64,000 nt of DNA from Betaproteobacteria bacterium (GCA_025356395.1 JANXTA010000031.1:29092-93091); one strand, 5' to 3'; counted from the first letter of the stretch, positions 26,882 to 36,347 are shown. The notes: generated by a model from the letters alone, not told the origin. Program-made: numbers and translations.

Positions 26882-27655
26882 TCACGGCCCGGTCACGGCC
26901 ACGGTTTGCTGGACCCGCGGCACACCCTTCTCGAGGATGCGCACCAGCACCGACTTGAGGACCGCGTCGACCGGCAATCCGAAAGATCCGTCGATGCGCT
27001 TGTAAGACTTGAAGACCACCGAGTACGGGTTGGCTCCCGAGGGTGAGTCGGGCGGGGGGGCGGCGTCACCGGGAACATCGATATTAACAGCTCTGCCCGC
27101 CTGCAAAACGGTTGCGACGAGCTGCAACTCGCCCGTGAAATCGCGGTTCGCCTTGCTGTCCTGGGTCAGCAGGATGCGATACCGCGCGGTGTGCGCGGCT
27201 TGGTCCTGGGTGACCTGGAAACGGCGGATCGCGATGCCCCCGTTCGCGTTCTTCGCAGGGGTCGTTGTCCGGTCGGCCGTGGCCGCCTCGAAGAACGCCA
27301 CGTCCTCCTTCAGGCGCGTGTTGTCCGCCTCGAGGCGCGCGATCTGCTCGCCCAGTTCCTTGATCGTCGAGCGCTCCATCACGCGATTACTGTCGACCGT
27401 GTTGCTCGATTCGAGCAGCTTGTCGTGATCCTCGCGCAGCGTGAGGTTCTCTTCCTTGAGCTGCTTGACCTCGGGGTTCGGGTCGCCAAAGACGCGATGT
27501 GCGAAGTCGCTGCGGGCGGCGAGACCGCCGAGGAGGATCGCCGCGAGGATTGCGACGACCCCGATCGCGATCGTCGCACCCATCGGCAGATGCGATCGCA
27601 CCGTCATGCGCGGTGCGCTGACCGACAACCTCTGGCGCAGCAGTCGAACCTTCAT
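26882..27655 (-). CDS. DUF6776 family membrane-anchored coiled-coil protein
   Basis: A 257-residue protein with a short basic cytosolic tail, one membrane helix at about 27-47, a coiled coil from about 62 to 125 (VKQLKEENLTLREDHDKLLE, then ELGEQIARLEADNTRLKED), and a C-terminal beta-rich domain. Its single-pass plus coiled-coil layout and its place next to the bactofilin suggest it could anchor or organise that scaffold; this is inference. Function is not established. Confidence 0.8.
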   Translation of the reverse strand: MKVRLLRQRLSVSAPRMTVRSHLPMGATIAIGVVAILAAILLGGLAARSDFAHRVFGDPNPEVKQLKEENLTLREDHDKLLESSNTVDSNRVMERSTIKELGEQIARLEADNTRLKEDVAFFEAATADRTTTPAKNANGGIAIRRFQVTQDQAAHTARYRILLTQDSKANRDFTGELQLVATVLQAGRAVNIDVPGDAAPPPDSPSGANPYSVVFKSYKRIDGSFGLPVDAVLKSVLVRILEKGVPRVQQTVAVTGP

Positions 27656-27683
27656 CGGGATCAGATCGTCGGGCCAGCCCCGT

Positions 27684-28721
27684 TCACGGCAGGACCGGCA
27701 CGTGTCGCAGTCCGGCCGTCTCGTCGAGCCCGAACATCAGGTTCATGCACTGCACCGCCTGCCCCGACGCCCCCTTGACCAGGTTGTCCTGCACGACCAG
27801 CAGCACGACCGTGTCGCCGGCGTCCGGGCGATGGACCGCGATGCGCAGCATGTTCGAGGCCCGCGTCGAGCGCGTGTCCGGATGCGAGCCCGGCGGGAGC
27901 ACGTCGACGAAAGGCTCGTCGCGGTAGGCATCCTCGAACAGAGCCTGCACGTCGGTGCCCAGCGCCTCGGGCTTGAGCCTTGCGTACAACGTGGAATGCA
28001 TGCCGCGGATCATCGGCACGAGGTGGGGCGAGAACAGCAGGCCGACCGGCTCGCTGCTCAGCAGCTGCAGCTTCTCGATGGTCTCCGGATGATGACGATG
28101 GCCGGTGACGCCATAGGCCTTGAAGTTGTCGCTGGCTTCGCTGAAGGCGGTGCCCAGCTCGGCCTTGCGACCGGCTCCCGACACGCCGGACTTGCAGTCC
28201 GCGATCAGGTGCGACGCGTCGACCAGGCCCTTCTTCAGCAAGGGGGCGAAACCGAGTTGCATGGTGGTCGGATAGCAACCCGGGTTGGCGACGATGCGAG
28301 CCTTGGCGATTGCCGCGCGATTGAGTTCGGGCAGGCCGTACGCTGCCTCCGCCAACAGGTCGGGACAGCTGTGCGAGAGCTTGTACCACTGCTCGAATTT
28401 CGCGGGATCCTGGAGCCTGAAGTCAGCGGCCAGGTCGATGATCTTCACGCCGGCCGCGACCATCTTCGGCGCGTCGGCCATCGCGACGCCGTGCGGCGTG
28501 GCGTAGAACACGACGTCGCACTGCGAGAGGTCCGCGGTCGCCGTGTCGCTGAACGGCAGGTCGAGGAATCCGCGCAGCGACGGATAAAGGTCGGCCACCG
28601 GCGTGCCCGCTTCCTTGCGCGACGTGATCATCGTGAGCTCGGCGCCCGGATGCTGCGCGAGGATGCGCAGCAGCTCGACGCCCGTGTATCCCGTTCCTCC
28701 GACGATACCGACCTTGATCAT
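27684..28721 (-). CDS. argC: N-acetyl-gamma-glutamyl-phosphate reductase
   Basis: Third step of arginine synthesis, NADPH-dependent. The 345-residue protein starts [21 protein letters not shown] (dinucleotide fold) and has the active-site Cys in [11 protein letters not shown] near residue 148 and the dimer/catalytic HRHHPE segment. It is the long, type 1 form. The start at 28721 is set by the Rossmann N-terminus. The upstream gap to rpsI contains two hairpins. Confidence 0.96.
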   Translation of the reverse strand: MIKVGIVGGTGYTGVELLRILAQHPGAELTMITSRKEAGTPVADLYPSLRGFLDLPFSDTATADLSQCDVVFYATPHGVAMADAPKMVAAGVKIIDLAADFRLQDPAKFEQWYKLSHSCPDLLAEAAYGLPELNRAAIAKARIVANPGCYPTTMQLGFAPLLKKGLVDASHLIADCKSGVSGAGRKAELGTAFSEASDNFKAYGVTGHRHHPETIEKLQLLSSEPVGLLFSPHLVPMIRGMHSTLYARLKPEALGTDVQALFEDAYRDEPFVDVLPPGSHPDTRSTRASNMLRIAVHRPDAGDTVVLLVVQDNLVKGASGQAVQCMNLMFGLDETAGLRHVPVLP

Positions 28722-28791
28722 TGCCCTCTTCCTTCCAACCGGGAGCGCGGCCAAAAAGCGGACGCAGATTGTAGTGCCGTGGATAAGTCGT

Positions 28792-28818
28792 TTCGCCGGA
28801 ACGTTTCGTTCCGGCGAA
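28792..28818. repeat. 12-bp perfect hairpin upstream of argC
   Basis: TTCGCCGGAACG (28792-28803), three-base loop, CGTTCCGGCGAA (28807-28818). It lies between the rpsI terminator and argC, about 70 bases before the argC start. There is no T-run after it, so it is not an obvious terminator; it could be an operator or a processed leader element. Confidence 0.5.
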
Positions 28819-28821
28819 TCC

Positions 28822-28849
28822 AAAACAAAAGGGCCGCTGAAAGCGGCCC
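28822..28849 (-). terminator. Rho-independent terminator of the rplM-rpsI operon
   Basis: GGGCCGCT (28831-28838) pairs with AGCGGCCC (28842-28849) around a three-base loop. On the minus strand it is followed by TTTTGTTTTG, and it lies 44 bases after the rpsI stop. Confidence 0.85.
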
Positions 28850-28892
28850 CTTGTTCGACGCCCGCGTCAGCGAGCATGCAGTGGTCAAGCCA

Positions 28893-29285
28893 TCAGCGCT
28901 TCGAGAACTGCTTCCGACGTCGTGCCTTGTGCAGGCCGACCTTCTTGCGCTCGACCTCGCGCGCGTCGCGCGTCACCAGACCAGCCTTCGACAGCGTCGG
29001 CTTGAGGGTCTCGTCGTAGTCCATCAGGGCGCGCGTGATGCCGTGGCGAACCGCACCGGCCTGACCCGATTCGCCGCCGCCGATCACGTTGACCATGATG
29101 TCGAACGTGGCGGTGTGGTTGGTCAGCTCAAGCGGCTGGCGCACGATCATGCGGCCGGTTTCACGAGCGAAGTATTCGTCGACGGGTTTGCCGTTGACGA
29201 GAATGGCGCCGGTGCCGGTCTTCATGAAGACACGGGCGACCGAACTCTTGCGACGGCCGGTGCCATAGTTGTAATTGCCGATCAT
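28893..29285 (-). CDS. rpsI: Ribosomal protein S9
   Basis: 130 residues, the usual length. It begins [20 protein letters not shown] and ends in the conserved [17 protein letters not shown] tail, whose final Lys-Arg reaches the P-site tRNA. Its ATG overlaps the rplM stop by four bases. Confidence 0.98.
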   Translation of the reverse strand: MIGNYNYGTGRRKSSVARVFMKTGTGAILVNGKPVDEYFARETGRMIVRQPLELTNHTATFDIMVNVIGGGESGQAGAVRHGITRALMDYDETLKPTLSKAGLVTRDAREVERKKVGLHKARRRKQFSKR

Positions 29286-29716
29286 GCTCGAATCTCCAGG
29301 GGCTTCGGTTGCTGAGCCGCATGCGGATGCGTGGCTTCGGCATAGACCTTCATTTTCTTGATCATCGCGTAACCGAGCGGACCCTTGGGCAACATGCCCT
29401 TGACGGCCTTCTCGAGCGCGCGACCCGGGAAGCGTGACTGCATCTTCTCGAAGTTGGTCTCGTAGATGCCGCCGGGATAGCCGGAGTGGCGGTAGTACTT
29501 CTTGTCGGTGGCCTTGGCACCGGTCACGCGCAGCTTCGCGGCGTTCACGATGACGATGAAGTCGCCGGTGTCGACGTGCGGCGTGAATTCAGGTTTGTGT
29601 TTACCGCGCAGGCGGCGTGCGACTTCACTGGCCACACGACCAAGGACCTTGTCCGTTGCGTCGATCACAAACCAATCGTGCGTCACCTCGGCAGGCTTGG
29701 CAGAAAAGGTTTTCAT
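29282..29716 (-). CDS. rplM: Ribosomal protein L13
   Basis: 144 residues starting [30 protein letters not shown], with the conserved [10 protein letters not shown] and [18 protein letters not shown]. It heads the two-gene operon with rpsI. The start at 29716 is preceded by a leader of roughly 130 nucleotides from a good promoter (29853-29882); such a leader could allow autogenous control, though no known L13-site is recognised. Confidence 0.98.
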   Translation of the reverse strand: MKTFSAKPAEVTHDWFVIDATDKVLGRVASEVARRLRGKHKPEFTPHVDTGDFIVIVNAAKLRVTGAKATDKKYYRHSGYPGGIYETNFEKMQSRFPGRALEKAVKGMLPKGPLGYAMIKKMKVYAEATHPHAAQQPKPLEIRA

Positions 29717-29852
29717 GAGTTGATCCGAAATTGCCGGTCGATGTGGCGTTGGAGCGCGATGTCGACCGATCACGTTGAAGACGTATCGTGCGTTGCCCGG
29801 ATGCTCCGCTCGTTTGGCGGACTATCACTACGAATACGGTGAAAAGCCCACG

Positions 29853-29882
29853 ACTATAAAGGACTTTTCACAAAGCCGTCAA
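29853..29882 (-). promoter_or_regulatory. Sigma-70 promoter of rplM-rpsI
   Basis: On the minus strand TTGACG (29882-29877), an 18-base spacer, then TATAGT (29858-29853). Predicted transcription start is near 29846. Confidence 0.65.
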
Positions 29883-29897
29883 TTAACAATCGCTGGG

Positions 29898-29929
29898 AAA
29901 AAAAAAAGCCCGAGCTGTGAGGCTCGGGC
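29898..29929 (-). terminator. Strong terminator with ten-T run
   Basis: 8-bp GC-rich stem with six-base loop followed on the minus strand by TTTTTTTTTT (29907-29898). It ends the small RNA candidate and insulates the rplM promoter. Confidence 0.85.
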
Positions 29930-29990
29930 GTAATCCACCTATGGAGGAGGGTGGAGGAGACGCTGTCAGAAGCCACCTGCTGCTTCCATA
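29898..29990 (-). ncRNA. Small RNA candidate with anti-Shine-Dalgarno loops
   Basis: On the minus strand a promoter-like pair (TTGCGT at 30024-30019, 16-base spacer, TATCAT at 30002-29997) is followed by about 93 nucleotides ending in a strong terminator: GCCCGAGC/GCTCGGGC stem (29908-29915 with 29922-29929) and ten Ts. Between them a hairpin with TCCACC/GGTGGA stem (29934-29939 with 29950-29955) displays CTCCTCC in its loop, and a second CTCCTCC lies immediately 5'. These are complementary to GGAGG ribosome sites. No gene upstream on this strand needs the terminator, so it must serve a short transcript of its own. No protein homology in the region. Confidence 0.65.
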
Positions 29991-29996
29991 AACCAC

Positions 29997-30024
29997 ATGA
30001 TACCGGAATCATGATGCAACGCAA
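29997..30024 (-). promoter_or_regulatory. Promoter of the small RNA candidate
   Basis: TTGCGT (30024-30019) and TATCAT (30002-29997) with a 16-base spacer on the minus strand. The -10 overlaps an inverted repeat CATGAT/ATCATG (29995-30012), a possible operator. Confidence 0.5.
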
Positions 30025-30212
30025 AACATTTTTGCTGCGCCCCAACATGACGCTTAAGAATAAGAGATGTATCTGCGCTTATTTGTTTATAAACAGTTAC
30101 TTGAATGCATTGAGTATTGACGAGTAGCCGCCCTCGTTCATCCGTCGCGCCGCGAGTGGCGAGCCTCACCGTCGAAAACTTCTATAGTTAACGTCCTATC
30201 AAAGGAGCGGAC

Positions 30213-30668
30213 ATGGAAGCGACGGTCAGTTGGGGTGGCCCGGCCCTGGATGAGGACGGCAGCGGCATGCAGTTCATCGGGCGGACCGGCAGCGGTCACG
30301 TCCTGGCGATGGATGGCGCGCCGGCCGAAGCCGGCGGCCCGCTGGGCGGACGCAATCTGGCGCCGCGCCCGATGGAGGTCGTGCTGGTGGGAACCGGGGG
30401 TTGCACGGCGTACGACGTCGTCCTGATCCTGCGGCGCGGGCGGCATGCGGTGACGCGCTGCGACGTGACGCTCAAGGCGGAACGCGCCCCCACCGACCCG
30501 AAGGTCTTCACGGCGATCCACTTCCACTTCGTCGTCGTCGGGCAGGGTCTGCGGCACGAGGTCGTGGACCGCGCGATCAAGCTGTCGCACGAGAAGCTGT
30601 GCTCCGCCTCGGTGATGCTGGAGAAGACCGCCGTGCTGACCCACTCCTTCGAGATCCGCGAAGGCTGA
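30213..30668 (+). CDS. OsmC-family protein
   Basis: 151-residue OsmC/Ohr-fold protein. The two redox cysteines are in GTGGCTAYDVV (about Cys67) and KLCSASVMLEKTA (about Cys130), spacing typical of OsmC peroxidases. The PMEVVLVGTGGCTAYDV form is that of the YhfA-like subgroup, so peroxide reduction is likely but not certain. AAAGGAG precedes the start. Confidence 0.9.
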   Translation: MEATVSWGGPALDEDGSGMQFIGRTGSGHVLAMDGAPAEAGGPLGGRNLAPRPMEVVLVGTGGCTAYDVVLILRRGRHAVTRCDVTLKAERAPTDPKVFTAIHFHFVVVGQGLRHEVVDRAIKLSHEKLCSASVMLEKTAVLTHSFEIREG

Positions 30669-30672
30669 GCCG

Positions 30673-31335
30673 CTAGATCCAGTAGGCCGTCGTCGTCATC
30701 AGCTTCGACGCGCCGCGCATCAGCGAACCGACGATCGACGGCAGCTCGGCGGCGCCGGCATCCTTCGCCTTCTGCCCGTGACGGATCTCGTCCTCGCGCA
30801 TCGCGGCGACGATCGCGCGTGACGCGTGATCCTCGGCAGGCAGTGTCTCGAGATGCTTCGCGAGATGCTCCTCGACCTGCCTCTCGGTCTCGACCACGAA
30901 GCCCAGGCTGATCGCGTCGCCGGCCTTCCCGGCGAGCCACCCCATGGCATAGGCGCCGGCGTACCAGGCCGGATTGAGAAGGCTGGGGCGCGCGTCGAGT
31001 TGCCGCAGCCGGTCCGCGGTCCAGGCGAGGTGATCGCCCTCCTCGCGCCCGACCTCGAGCAATTCGGCTCGCAATACGTCGTCGCGGGTGGCGACCGCCT
31101 GCCCCGAGTAAAGCGCCTGGGCGCAGACCTCACCCACGTGATTGACCCGCATCAGGCCCGCCGAATGCCGCCGTTGCGCCTCGTCGAGCGCCGGTTGAGG
31201 CAATCGGGACGCCGGCATTTCGCGCGCGGCGGTCGGTGGCGTGAGGAGGGCCCGGAGGACCCGGTCGAACGATCCGATCAAACGGTCTGCAGTTGCGGTC
31301 ACATCAGCCTCGCTAGTAGGAATTTCGGGCGGCAA
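30673..31335 (-). CDS. coq7: Demethoxyubiquinone hydroxylase Coq7
   Basis: Di-iron monooxygenase for the penultimate step of ubiquinone synthesis. The 220-residue protein shows [31 protein letters not shown] and [11 protein letters not shown], providing the carboxylate and histidine ligands of the diiron site. Coq7 is the usual C6 hydroxylase in Betaproteobacteria. It converges on osmC with four bases between stops. Confidence 0.95.
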   Translation of the reverse strand: MPPEIPTSEADVTATADRLIGSFDRVLRALLTPPTAAREMPASRLPQPALDEAQRRHSAGLMRVNHVGEVCAQALYSGQAVATRDDVLRAELLEVGREEGDHLAWTADRLRQLDARPSLLNPAWYAGAYAMGWLAGKAGDAISLGFVVETERQVEEHLAKHLETLPAEDHASRAIVAAMREDEIRHGQKAKDAGAAELPSIVGSLMRGASKLMTTTAYWI

Positions 31336-31391
31336 ATTGGTGCTTGCTCAATGGTGAAAATCATGCATTCGGCCAATCACGCGAGCGAATG

Positions 31392-31420
31392 TTGCACAAA
31401 GGCGACAAACACAAAGTAAT
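31392..31420 (+). promoter_or_regulatory. Candidate porin promoter
   Basis: TTGCAC (31392-31397), 17-base spacer, AGTAAT (31415-31420). It would give a 5' leader of about 150 nucleotides, long enough for control by small RNAs. The 242-base gap between coq7 and the porin holds nothing else I can support. Confidence 0.45.
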
Positions 31421-31577
31421 CACGCCCGTTCACGTCCATAAGTTTGCACCGCGTAGGGAAGTTTGATGAAATCCGTCAGGACTTCTTATCCGCTGATGTC
31501 AGTCCCTGGTAAGAGTTTTCGGCAAGACATAAGAGGCGATGTCATGCCTCAGCAAGATAACTTTTGGAGAGAATGGA

Positions 31578-32843
31578 ATGAAAAAACTCGTCATGGCAGC
31601 CGCCGTATTCGGCGCCTTTGCTGGCTCGGCACAAGCGCAAACGAGCGTGACGCTCTACGGAATTGCTGACGGCGATGTGCGTTTTGACCACACCAATATC
31701 GGCACGCTGAAATCGGTCGGTAGCGGCGGCGAATCCGGTTCGCGCTGGGGTCTTCGCGGTACAGAAGATCTGGGCGGTGGTCTGAAAGCCAACTTCATTT
31801 TCGAACAGGGCTTTGACCTTAGCGACAACTCGGTTCCCCAGGGCAGCATCGGTGGTGGCGCGTCGGCTGGCTTCGGTGGCTCGAGCACGCAGAACCACAG
31901 CTCCAGCGGCAGCCGCTTGTTCGGTCGCATCGCGACCGTCGGTCTCTCTGGTGGCTTTGGTGAAGTCCGCTTCGGCCGTAGCTATAACCCGGTCTTCCTG
32001 GTCCAAGCCACTGCTGATCCGTTCGGTGCCGGTTTCGTCGCCCAGATCAGTAACCTGTACACCAACCTGACGATCCGTAACGACAACGCGATCTACTACG
32101 ACTCGCCGAAATTCGCTGGTGGCCTCCAACTGTCGGGTGCTTACCAGTTCGGCGAATCGACGACCAATACGGCCGCTCCTTCGGCAACCGGGCAGGCCAA
32201 GCGCGGCAACGATCGTTACGAAGCCGGTATCACGTATGCCAACGGGCCCCTGTTCGTCGGCGCTGCCTACGAGCAGATCAAGTCGAACCTGGACACGTAC
32301 CGCGTCCGTACGGCTGACGCGGCTGCAACTTACGACTTCGGATTCGTGAAGCTGCACGCGATCTACTACCGCACCAAGAACGACAACCCGAATCAGTTGA
32401 TTGCGCTAGGTAATACGGTCTCGCTCAAGGAAAATACCTACAACGTCGGTTTCACGGTTCCCTTCGGCGCTTGGACTTTCCTGGGTCAGTATGGCCACCT
32501 GTCGGACAAGAGTGTCTCGAACGTTCCGGGCGTCGATCTGGGTCATCCCAAAGTCAACAACTTCGGACTCGGTGGTCGCTACAGCTTCTCCAAGCGCACG
32601 ATTTTCTACTTTGCCTACTCGCGCTTCAACATGAAGAATGGTTCGGCGGGCAACGCGTACCAAGGCTTCGGCGGTATTGCTGACGCGTCGAACGCAGGTC
32701 TCTACACGGCTGGTAATCTGTACGACACAACCACGCCGGTTGTCGCCGGCAGCAACGCAGCGCTCGTCCGCGCGAGCGGTGTCGGTATCAACCAGAACGT
32801 CAGCCCGTACTCGTACCAGGTCGGTATTCGTCACTCTTTCTAA
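31578..32843 (+). CDS. Outer-membrane general porin (Burkholderia/Neisseria type)
   Basis: A 421-residue trimeric beta-barrel porin. The signal peptide MKKLVMAAAVFGAFAGSAQA is followed by TSVTLYGIADGDVRFD, the standard first strand. The L3 region has FGRIATVGLSGGFGEVRFGRSYNPVF. The last strand ends SYQVGIRHSF, with the terminal Phe needed for BAM assembly. The lower GC of codon choices suggests high expression. GGAGAG precedes the ATG. It has its own terminator. Confidence 0.95.
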   Translation: MKKLVMAAAVFGAFAGSAQAQTSVTLYGIADGDVRFDHTNIGTLKSVGSGGESGSRWGLRGTEDLGGGLKANFIFEQGFDLSDNSVPQGSIGGGASAGFGGSSTQNHSSSGSRLFGRIATVGLSGGFGEVRFGRSYNPVFLVQATADPFGAGFVAQISNLYTNLTIRNDNAIYYDSPKFAGGLQLSGAYQFGESTTNTAAPSATGQAKRGNDRYEAGITYANGPLFVGAAYEQIKSNLDTYRVRTADAAATYDFGFVKLHAIYYRTKNDNPNQLIALGNTVSLKENTYNVGFTVPFGAWTFLGQYGHLSDKSVSNVPGVDLGHPKVNNFGLGGRYSFSKRTIFYFAYSRFNMKNGSAGNAYQGFGGIADASNAGLYTAGNLYDTTTPVVAGSNAALVRASGVGINQNVSPYSYQVGIRHSF

Positions 32844-32861
32844 TCGAAGTTGTTTCTGCAG

Positions 32862-32885
32862 AAAGGGCGCTTCGGCGCCCTTTTT
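32862..32885 (+). terminator. Porin terminator
   Basis: AAAGGGCGC (32862-32870), TTCG tetraloop, GCGCCCTTT (32875-32883), continuing into a T-rich tract. It starts 18 bases after the porin stop. Confidence 0.9.
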
Positions 32886-32916
32886 GTTTTTGAGCGCCAC
32901 CCGTCGCGTCGATCGT

Positions 32917-32955
32917 TTGACAATTTGCTTGCAACCTCATAATTTGAGGTTTCAA
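32917..32955 (+). promoter_or_regulatory. Promoter and MarR-type operator of the aromatic-CoA operon
   Basis: TTGACA (32917-32922), 17-base spacer and TAATTT (32940-32945) form a strong promoter. A near-perfect inverted repeat, TTGCAACCTCA (32929-32939), TAATT, TGAGGTTTCAA (32945-32955), ten of eleven positions paired, covers the -10. This is the expected size and placement for a MarR dimer repressing its own operon, whose first gene starts at 32976. Confidence 0.75.
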
Positions 32956-32975
32956 TCAATTCGATCGAAGATGCC

Positions 32976-33536
32976 GTGACCGCGATCCTTCCGACGCAAC
33001 GTGCTGCCCGGCCACAGGCCCTCGTCGACACAGCCGCAGATCTGCGCTCCCTCGATCACGAATCGCGCGTCGATGATGGCGACCATCGGGCGCTCAAGCT
33101 CTGGCTGCGTCTCCTCACCTGCAGCAACCTGATCGAGACCCGCGTGCGCAGCCGCCTGCGCACCGAGTTCGATTGCACCCTACCCCGCTTCGACCTGGTC
33201 GCCCAGCTCGATCGTCATCCCGACGGACTCAAGATGGGTGAACTGTCGCGTCGCCTGATGGTGACGGGCGGCAACATTACCGGCATCACCGACCAGCTCG
33301 AGGCCGACGGCTGGGTCGAGCGCACCGGTGTCGAGAACGATCGACGCGCCTGGCGCGTCAGGCTGACGCCTCTCGGCAAGAAGGCCTTCCGTCAGATGGC
33401 ATCGGTCCACGAGGAATGGATCGCCGAGTTCTTCCAGCAATGGGGCGAGCGCGACCAGGACCAGCTCTACAAGCTGCTCGGCAAACTCAAGGATGCGATC
33501 CACGCGTCCGCACCAACCGCGTCGGGTCAGGCATGA
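32976..33536 (+). CDS. MarR-family transcriptional regulator
   Basis: A 186-residue winged-helix regulator with a 30-40 residue N-terminal extension. The DNA-binding domain has [32 protein letters not shown] followed by the wing [19 protein letters not shown]. It starts at a GTG (32976), since the ATG five bases before runs at once into a stop. It heads the operon and overlaps the next gene by four bases, so it probably represses these catabolic genes until a CoA-thioester or aromatic ligand binds. Confidence 0.9.
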   Translation: MTAILPTQRAARPQALVDTAADLRSLDHESRVDDGDHRALKLWLRLLTCSNLIETRVRSRLRTEFDCTLPRFDLVAQLDRHPDGLKMGELSRRLMVTGGNITGITDQLEADGWVERTGVENDRRAWRVRLTPLGKKAFRQMASVHEEWIAEFFQQWGERDQDQLYKLLGKLKDAIHASAPTASGQA

Positions 33537-34372
33537 GCACGATGCGCGGACAACTGCGGCCGATGGCGTCGCGCACACCGAGCCACTTCCGCTGGGACGT
33601 CACCGAGAGCGGGCGCGTCGCGACGATCACGCTCGATCGGCCCGAACGGAAAAACCCGCTGACCTTCGAGTCCTACGCCGAACTGCGCGACCTGTTCCGC
33701 GACCTCGCCTACGCGCCCGACATCAAGTGCGTCGTCGTGCGCGGCGCCGGTGACAACTTTTGTTCGGGCGGCGACGTGCACGAGATCATCGGCCCGCTCA
33801 CGCGCATGACGATGCCCGAACTCCTCGCCTTCACGCGCATGACCGGCGACCTGGTGCTGGCGATGCGTCGCTGCCCGCAGCCGATCGTCGCGGCAGTGGA
33901 CGGCATCTGTGCCGGCGCCGGCGCGATCGTCGCGCTCGCGGCGGACCTGCGCATCGGCACGCCCCGTGCCCGCACCGCCTATCTCTTCACGCGCGTGGGG
34001 CTTGCGGGCTGCGACATGGGCGCCTGCACGCTGCTGCCACGCCTGATCGGCCAGGGACGCGCTGCAGAACTGCTCTACACGGGCCGCGCGATGACCGCTG
34101 ATGAAGGCCTCGCCTGGGGCTTCTTCATCCGCCTCGTACAACCCGACAACCTCCACGCCGACGCACTCGCGCTCGCGGGTGACCTGGCCTCGGGACCGAC
34201 CTTCGCGCACGGCATCACCAAGACGATGCTGCATCAGGAATGGAACATGAGCATCGACCAGGCGATCGAGGCCGAAGCGCAGGCACAGGCGCTGTGCATG
34301 CAGACCCAGGACTTCCGTCGGGCCTTCGACGCCTTCGCGGCGAAGCAGAAGCCCGTGTTCGAAGGCGATTGA
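33533..34372 (+). CDS. Crotonase-fold enoyl-CoA hydratase/isomerase
   Basis: A 279-residue crotonase-superfamily enzyme. The oxyanion-hole elements [18 protein letters not shown] and [17 protein letters not shown] are present. The two general-base glutamates of classical hydratases are not: the first position is Ile132. Instead Asp161 in [15 protein letters not shown] falls where PaaG-type isomerases have their catalytic Asp. An isomerase or ring-rearranging role is therefore more likely than simple hydration. It overlaps marR by four bases. Confidence 0.85.
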   Translation: MSTMRGQLRPMASRTPSHFRWDVTESGRVATITLDRPERKNPLTFESYAELRDLFRDLAYAPDIKCVVVRGAGDNFCSGGDVHEIIGPLTRMTMPELLAFTRMTGDLVLAMRRCPQPIVAAVDGICAGAGAIVALAADLRIGTPRARTAYLFTRVGLAGCDMGACTLLPRLIGQGRAAELLYTGRAMTADEGLAWGFFIRLVQPDNLHADALALAGDLASGPTFAHGITKTMLHQEWNMSIDQAIEAEAQAQALCMQTQDFRRAFDAFAAKQKPVFEGD

Positions 34373-34374
34373 AG

Positions 34375-35115
34375 ATGACGCTCGAGAAAGCCACCAGTAG
34401 CCAATGGATCGACGTCCCGTCCTTCGACGGCAAGACGTTCAAGGCCTACCTGGCATTGCCTCCCGTCACGCCACGTCGCGAGCCGGCGCCGGGCCTCGTC
34501 GTGCTGCAGGAGATCTGGGGCGTCAACGCCCACATCCGCGCGGTCGCCGACCAGTACGCGAGCGACGGCTACACGGTCCTGTCACCCGACCTCTTCTGGC
34601 GCCTGCAGCCACGCGTCGACCTGGGCTACGACGACGAAGGCACCAAGCAGGCGTTCGGCTATCGCAAGGCGATCGATCTCGACCTCGCCGACCGGGACAT
34701 CAAGTCCACCGTCGCCGTGCTGAAGGCCATGTCGACGGTCGCGGGCGGTACAGCGGCCGTGGGCTATTGCATGGGCGGCATGCTGGCGTACCGCGCAGCC
34801 GCGAAGGCCGGCATCGACTGCGCGGTCTGCTACTACGGCGGCGGCATCGCGCAGATGCTCGACCTCGCCCCGTCGATCACGGCCCCGATGGCCTTGCACT
34901 TCGGCAACAAGGACGCGCACATCACGCGCGATCACGTCGCATCGATCAGGGCCGCGCTGGCCGGACGCCACAACGTCACCATCGACACCTACGCGGCCGC
35001 CGATCACGGCTTCAACTGCTGGGCCCGGCCGAGCTATCACCAGCAATCGGCCGCCCTGGCGCATGGCCGCTCGCTCGCCTTCTTCGCGACCCATCTCGGT
35101 CGCGACGAGACCTGA
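34375..35115 (+). CDS. Dienelactone hydrolase family protein
   Basis: A 246-residue alpha/beta hydrolase with Cys in the nucleophile elbow [11 protein letters not shown], the acid probably in [10 protein letters not shown], and the His in ADHGFNCW. It is cytoplasmic, unlike the Tat-exported paralogue at 10302. In this operon it may open a lactone or hydrolyse a ring-cleavage CoA ester. It starts two bases after the crotonase gene. Confidence 0.9.
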   Translation: MTLEKATSSQWIDVPSFDGKTFKAYLALPPVTPRREPAPGLVVLQEIWGVNAHIRAVADQYASDGYTVLSPDLFWRLQPRVDLGYDDEGTKQAFGYRKAIDLDLADRDIKSTVAVLKAMSTVAGGTAAVGYCMGGMLAYRAAAKAGIDCAVCYYGGGIAQMLDLAPSITAPMALHFGNKDAHITRDHVASIRAALAGRHNVTIDTYAAADHGFNCWARPSYHQQSAALAHGRSLAFFATHLGRDET

Positions 35116-35119
35116 AGCC

Positions 35120-36316
35120 ATGCAGCGCGCGCATCTCGACTGGCCCTTCTTCGACGCCCCGCACCGGGCGCTGGCCGAGGGCCTCGGCGACTGGGCCGCG
35201 AAGACGCTGCATCACGTCGACGACGCAAGTCGCGACGCCAACGACACGCGCTGCAGGGACTTGGTGGCCAAGCTCGGTGACGCCGGCTGGGTGCGCTACG
35301 CGGTGCCCGCGGCCTACGGCGGCGCGATGGAGGAACTCGACTCGCGCGCGCTGTGCCTCGTGCGCGAGACGCTGGCCTATCACGACGGGCTCGCGGACTT
35401 CGCGTTCGCCATGCAGGGGCTCGGCTCCGGTGCCATCACGCTAGCGGGCAGCGAGGCGCTGAAGCAGGCATACCTGCCGCGCGTGGCCGCAGGCAAGTCG
35501 ATCGCCGCGTTCGCACTGTCGGAACCCGATGCCGGCTCCGACGTGGCCGCGATGAAGACACGCGCGGTGTCTGACGGCGACCACTTCGTCCTCGACGGCT
35601 ACAAGACCTGGATCTCGAACGGCGGCATCGCGGATTTCTATACTGTCTTCGCCCGCACCTCGGACGAGCCCGGCGCGCGCGGCATCAGCGCCTTCGTCGT
35701 CGATGGCGAGACACCCGGCCTCACGGTCGCCGACCGCATCGACGTCATCGCGCCGCATCCGCTGGCCACGCTGCGCTTCGAAGGCTGCCACGTGCCCGCG
35801 ACCCATCTGCTCGGGCCGGTCGGCCAGGGCTTCAAGGTCGCGATGCGCACGCTCGACATCTTTCGCGCGTCGGTCGCCGCCGCGGCGCTCGGCTTCGCGC
35901 GGCGGGCCTTCGACGAGGCGCTCGCACATGCCCGCCATCGCAGGATGTTCGGCCACACGCTCGCGGACTTCCAGCTGACGCAGGTCGCGCTCGCCGATAT
36001 GGCGACCGACATCGATGCCGCCGCGCTGCTCACCTATCGCGCGGCGTGGCAGCGCGACGTACCGAAGATCAACGCGACGCGCGAGGCCGCGATGGCCAAG
36101 CTGACGGCCACCGAGAACGCCCAGCGCGTGATCGATCGCGCGGTGCAACTGTTCGGCGGGGCCGGCGTCGCCAAGGGCAACATCGTCGAATCGCTATATC
36201 GCGAGATCCGCGCGCTGCGCATCTACGAAGGCGCGAGCGAAGTCCAGCGCCTGGTCATCGGCCGCGAGTCGCTGAAGAACGCAGCCCTGTCCTCCGGCGA
36301 ACGACGGACGGCGTGA
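35120..36316 (+). CDS. Acyl-CoA dehydrogenase
   Basis: A 398-residue flavoprotein. FAD and substrate motifs include [19 protein letters not shown] and [17 protein letters not shown]; the C-terminal [15 protein letters not shown] carries the likely catalytic base Glu370. It would introduce a double bond alpha-beta to the CoA thioester of a ring-derived or cyclic acid. It follows the hydrolase after four bases. Confidence 0.93.
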   Translation: MQRAHLDWPFFDAPHRALAEGLGDWAAKTLHHVDDASRDANDTRCRDLVAKLGDAGWVRYAVPAAYGGAMEELDSRALCLVRETLAYHDGLADFAFAMQGLGSGAITLAGSEALKQAYLPRVAAGKSIAAFALSEPDAGSDVAAMKTRAVSDGDHFVLDGYKTWISNGGIADFYTVFARTSDEPGARGISAFVVDGETPGLTVADRIDVIAPHPLATLRFEGCHVPATHLLGPVGQGFKVAMRTLDIFRASVAAAALGFARRAFDEALAHARHRRMFGHTLADFQLTQVALADMATDIDAAALLTYRAAWQRDVPKINATREAAMAKLTATENAQRVIDRAVQLFGGAGVAKGNIVESLYREIRALRIYEGASEVQRLVIGRESLKNAALSSGERRTA

Positions 36317-36347
36317 AAGACCAACCTCTTTTCTCCAGCGGACCCTC

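Noticed and set aside
29966..30169. 67-codon minus-strand frame upstream of the small RNA terminator
   Set aside because: No ribosome site and no conserved features; the terminator is better explained by the short RNA with its own promoter.
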